From Bacteroidota bacterium (GTDB taxonomy: Bacteria; Bacteroidota; Bacteroidia; Chitinophagales; Chitinophagaceae): a DNA stretch of 64,000 nt. The notes below the pieces were generated by a model. The model did not search any database and was not told the DNA's origin. It saw nothing but the letters and a program-made list of their open reading frames with translations. Position 1 is the first letter of the stretch. Each line of letters begins with the position of its first letter. Of the stretch, positions 61,662 to 64,000 are shown one piece after another. Position numbers and translations under genes: made by a program. The stretch lies in NCBI GenBank assembly GCA_018268015.1, contig JAFDXJ010000050.1, positions 62,001-126,000 on the forward strand. The letters run 5' to 3'.

Positions 61662-64000
61662 TTATTCTTCTTCATCAAAATTCATGGCTTCGCGGGTAGT
61701 ATTCAGTAATTCGTATTCTTCTTTACTGCCTACAATCATGTTATCAAATTCCCTCATTCCCGTACCGGCAGGTATAGGATGACCTGTAATTACATTCTCT
61801 TTTAAGCCGAGCATATCATCTGTTTTACCCTGTATTGCAGCTGTACTCAATACTTTCGTTGTTTCCTGGAAGGAAGCTGCACTGATCCAGCTTTGAACAC
61901 CAAGTGATGCTTTTGTAATTCCCAGTAGAACAGGTTGAGCTGTAGCAGGATGCGCATCTCTTGTTTCAGGTAATTTTTTATCTGCACGGCGAAGAATGGA
62001 ATTTTCTTCTCTTAATGCACGAAGTGATATGATTTGGCCGGGTTTTAAGATGCTGCTTTCACCGGCATCTATCACAACTTTTTTATCAAAGATGCGATCA
62101 TTCTCCATATTAAATTCAAAACGGTCTTCCAGATCTTCTTCGAGGAATTTTGTGTCACCGGCATCCACAATTTCCACTTTCTTCATCATTTGACGAACAA
62201 TAACTTCTATATGTTTATCATTGATTTTTACACCTTGTAAACGATATACTTCCTGTATTTCATTTACTACATATTCCTGAACTGCAAATGGGCCGCGAAT
62301 TGATAATATATCTGCAGGCGCAATCTGTCCATCACTTAATGGTGTACCGGCTTTTACAAAATCACCTTCTTGCACGAGTATCTGCCTGGTTAAGGGGACA
62401 AGATATTTTTTAATGATACCATCTTTTGCTTCCACTACAATTTCCCTGTTGCCTCTTTTGATATTACCAAATTCTACTACACCATCAATTTCACATACAA
62501 CTGCGGGGTTGCTTGGATTACGCGCTTCAAAAAGCTCTGTAACACGAGGTAAGCCCCCGGTAATATCACTTGATTTTCTCAAGGTCCTGGGTATTTTTAC
62601 AAGGATTTGTCCGGCTTTTACCATTTCCCCTTCTTCTACAACCAAGCGGCTTCCAACAGGAAGGTTGTACACCTTTGTTTCTTTGCCCACAACTTCCATC
62701 CCGGGGATCTTTGTTTTATCCTTTGTATCTATAACCACTTTATCTCTGTGACCTGTTTGTTCATCAGATTCTTCCCGGTAAGTAATACCTTCCAAAACAT
62801 TTTCAAATTTCACTTCACCTGAAATTTCAGATATAATGATGTTATTGAATGGATCCCAAGTACATATCACATCTCCTTTTTTGACAGTCTGGCCATTTTT
62901 CACCATTAATTCAGATCCATAAGGAACGTTGTTGGTAATTAAAATCCGGTCATTTTTATCATCCATCAAACGTACTTCTCCAGTACGTCCAATAACGATT
63001 ACAGATTTTTTATCTTCTGCATTTTGAGAAACAACCGTCCGTAATCCATCAAAGTGAACCGTTGCGTCAAATTTTGCTATTAATTTTGATTCTACAGAGG
63101 ATGAACCGGCAACTCCACCCACGTGGAATGTACGCAGTGTAAGCTGTGTTCCTGGTTCACCAATAGATTGAGCAGCAATAATTCCAACTGCATCTCCTTT
63201 CTGAGCCAGGTAACCTGTTGCAAGGTTTTTGCCATAACATTTTACGCATACACCTCGCTTTGTCTCACACGTAAGAACAGAGCGAATATCCACAGTTTCT
63301 ATGCCGGCCTCTTCGATATGATGAGCTGCATCGTACGTAATTTCTTCTCCAGCTCCAATCAACAATTCATCTGATTGTGGATGATAAATATCATGGAGTG
63401 ACATGCGGCCAATAATTCTGTCAGACAAAGGCTCAATGATGTCTTCATTATCTTTTAAAGCGGAGATAGCTATACCACGTAAGGTACCACAATCTTCTTC
63501 TGTGATGACCACATCCTGAGCAACATCTACAAGGCGACGAGTCAGGTAACCCGCATCTGCCGTTTTCAAAGCGGTATCTGCAAGACCTTTTCGGGCACCA
63601 TGGGTAGATATGAAATAATCTAATACATTTAGGCCACCTTTAAAGTTAGACAGGATAGGGTTTTCAATAACCTCGGAACCACTGGAACCACTTTTCCTCG
63701 GTTTTGCCATTAATCCACGAATCCCAGCCAATTGTTTTACCTGAGTTTTAGAACCCCTCGCGCCCGAATCGAGCATCATATAAACTGAATTAAAACCATT
63801 TTTATCTGTTGCCATTTCCCTGATCAGTGTTTCAGTCAGGCGGGTATCTACGCGGCTCCAGATATCAATTACCTGGTTGTAGCGTTCATTATTGGTGATA
63901 AAACCCATATTATAGTTCTCCCACACTTCATCTACTTCAGCTTTTGCATCATCCAGTAATGAATCACGTATATCGGGGATAATTAAGTCATTAACACTAA
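61662..64000 (-). CDS. rpoC: DNA-directed RNA polymerase subunit beta', C-terminal part (5' end outside window)
   Basis: About 778 residues are in the window; the frame is open to base 64000 (upstream residues read [17 protein letters not shown]). Visible landmarks: [37 protein letters not shown] (bridge/trigger region), [21 protein letters not shown], the zinc-type cysteines in EEDCGT and [13 protein letters not shown], and [25 protein letters not shown]. The C-terminal end (MNFDEEE) is complete. Core subunit of RNA polymerase. Confidence 0.98.
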   Translation of the reverse strand, partial: SVNDLIIPDIRDSLLDDAKAEVDEVWENYNMGFITNNERYNQVIDIWSRVDTRLTETLIREMATDKNGFNSVYMMLDSGARGSKTQVKQLAGIRGLMAKPRKSGSSGSEVIENPILSNFKGGLNVLDYFISTHGARKGLADTALKTADAGYLTRRLVDVAQDVVITEEDCGTLRGIAISALKDNEDIIEPLSDRIIGRMSLHDIYHPQSDELLIGAGEEITYDAAHHIEEAGIETVDIRSVLTCETKRGVCVKCYGKNLATGYLAQKGDAVGIIAAQSIGEPGTQLTLRTFHVGGVAGSSSVESKLIAKFDATVHFDGLRTVVSQNAEDKKSVIVIGRTGEVRLMDDKNDRILITNNVPYGSELMVKNGQTVKKGDVICTWDPFNNIIISEISGEVKFENVLEGITYREESDEQTGHRDKVVIDTKDKTKIPGMEVVGKETKVYNLPVGSRLVVEEGEMVKAGQILVKIPRTLRKSSDITGGLPRVTELFEARNPSNPAVVCEIDGVVEFGNIKRGNREIVVEAKDGIIKKYLVPLTRQILVQEGDFVKAGTPLSDGQIAPADILSIRGPFAVQEYVVNEIQEVYRLQGVKINDKHIEVIVRQMMKKVEIVDAGDTKFLEEDLEDRFEFNMENDRIFDKKVVIDAGESSILKPGQIISLRALREENSILRRADKKLPETRDAHPATAQPVLLGITKASLGVQSWISAASFQETTKVLSTAAIQGKTDDMLGLKENVITGHPIPAGTGMREFDNMIVGSKEEYELLNTTREAMNFDEEE

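Noticed and set aside
62413-62751. 112-codon plus-strand frame inside rpoC
   Set aside because: Shadow of rpoC, serine/threonine-rich with no start context.
1-64000. CRISPR arrays, rRNA genes, insertion sequences, prophage
   Set aside because: I saw no regularly spaced repeats, rRNA signatures, transposase genes or phage structural genes in either strand.

Overview
The window looks like a chromosomal segment of a Bacteroidota bacterium, most likely a Chitinophagaceae-type sphingobacterium. Reasons: a SusC/SusD pair with a divergent ECF sigma factor and FecR anti-sigma; type IX secretion (T9SS) C-terminal sorting domains; three promoters of the Bacteroidota form TTG-N19/20-TAnnTTTG; near-absence of Shine-Dalgarno sequences; the rpmB-rpmG-DUF4295-ftsY gene order; AT-rich DNA. 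Family assignments are from recognition of motifs, not from database searches.

Layout. 1-1.3 kb: end of a penicillin acylase gene and a small membrane protein. 1.5-8.3 kb: SusD lipoprotein, SusC TonB-dependent transporter with an STN signalling domain, FecR, and a divergent sigma factor, a complete cell-surface signalling uptake unit. 8.4-13 kb: a secreted protein, a patatin phospholipase, a small secreted protein and a large unrecognised 742-residue protein. 13.3-15.1 kb: rpmB, rpmG, a 56-codon DUF4295 gene and ftsY. 15.1-23.5 kb: tRNA-Gln and tRNA-Met, an aminotransferase, and a zone of T9SS cargo genes with decay and duplication: a broken sorting-domain remnant, two tandem delta-60 repeat proteins with homogenised 3' ends, an alpha/beta hydrolase gene broken at a G9 tract and by a stop, and a copied terminator/tail. 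23.6-29.5 kb: NatA/NatB-type ABC exporter, an FAD-dependent oxidoreductase, an AT-rich 530-bp gap, and dnaA. 29.5-31.4 kb: tRNA-Ser followed by a small accessory patch with a decayed toxin-antitoxin pair and a GNAT acetyltransferase.

31.5-38.1 kb is the most interesting block: a seven-gene operon (RIC/ScdA di-iron Fe-S repair protein fused to DUF2249, hemerythrin, His-rich lipoprotein, DUF1858-DUF2249-DUF2249 protein, a 12-helix heme-copper-oxidase/NnrS-like membrane protein, a DUF59 Fe-S assembly factor, and an Rrf2 regulator with an NsrR-like cysteine triad) beside a copper nitrite reductase gene. A perfect 13-bp inverted repeat abuts the -7 box of the operon and is a candidate operator. 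Together they look like a self-regulated nitric-oxide / reactive-nitrogen handling unit.

38.2-46.4 kb: a PGM1-like ATP-grasp ligase, then lipid-linked sugar genes (GT39, PAP2, TMEM175-like channel; GT2 and LPG-synthase-type flippase) around an unrecognised secreted protein. 46.6-64 kb: mostly housekeeping: PEP synthase, SDR, DUF1800/DUF1501 pair, thioredoxin-like protein, 3-hydroxyacyl-CoA dehydrogenase, Mrp/ApbC, AmpD-type amidase, PaiB-like FMN protein, pyrF, a DEAD-box helicase, and the 3' two-thirds or so of rpoC, which runs off the window.
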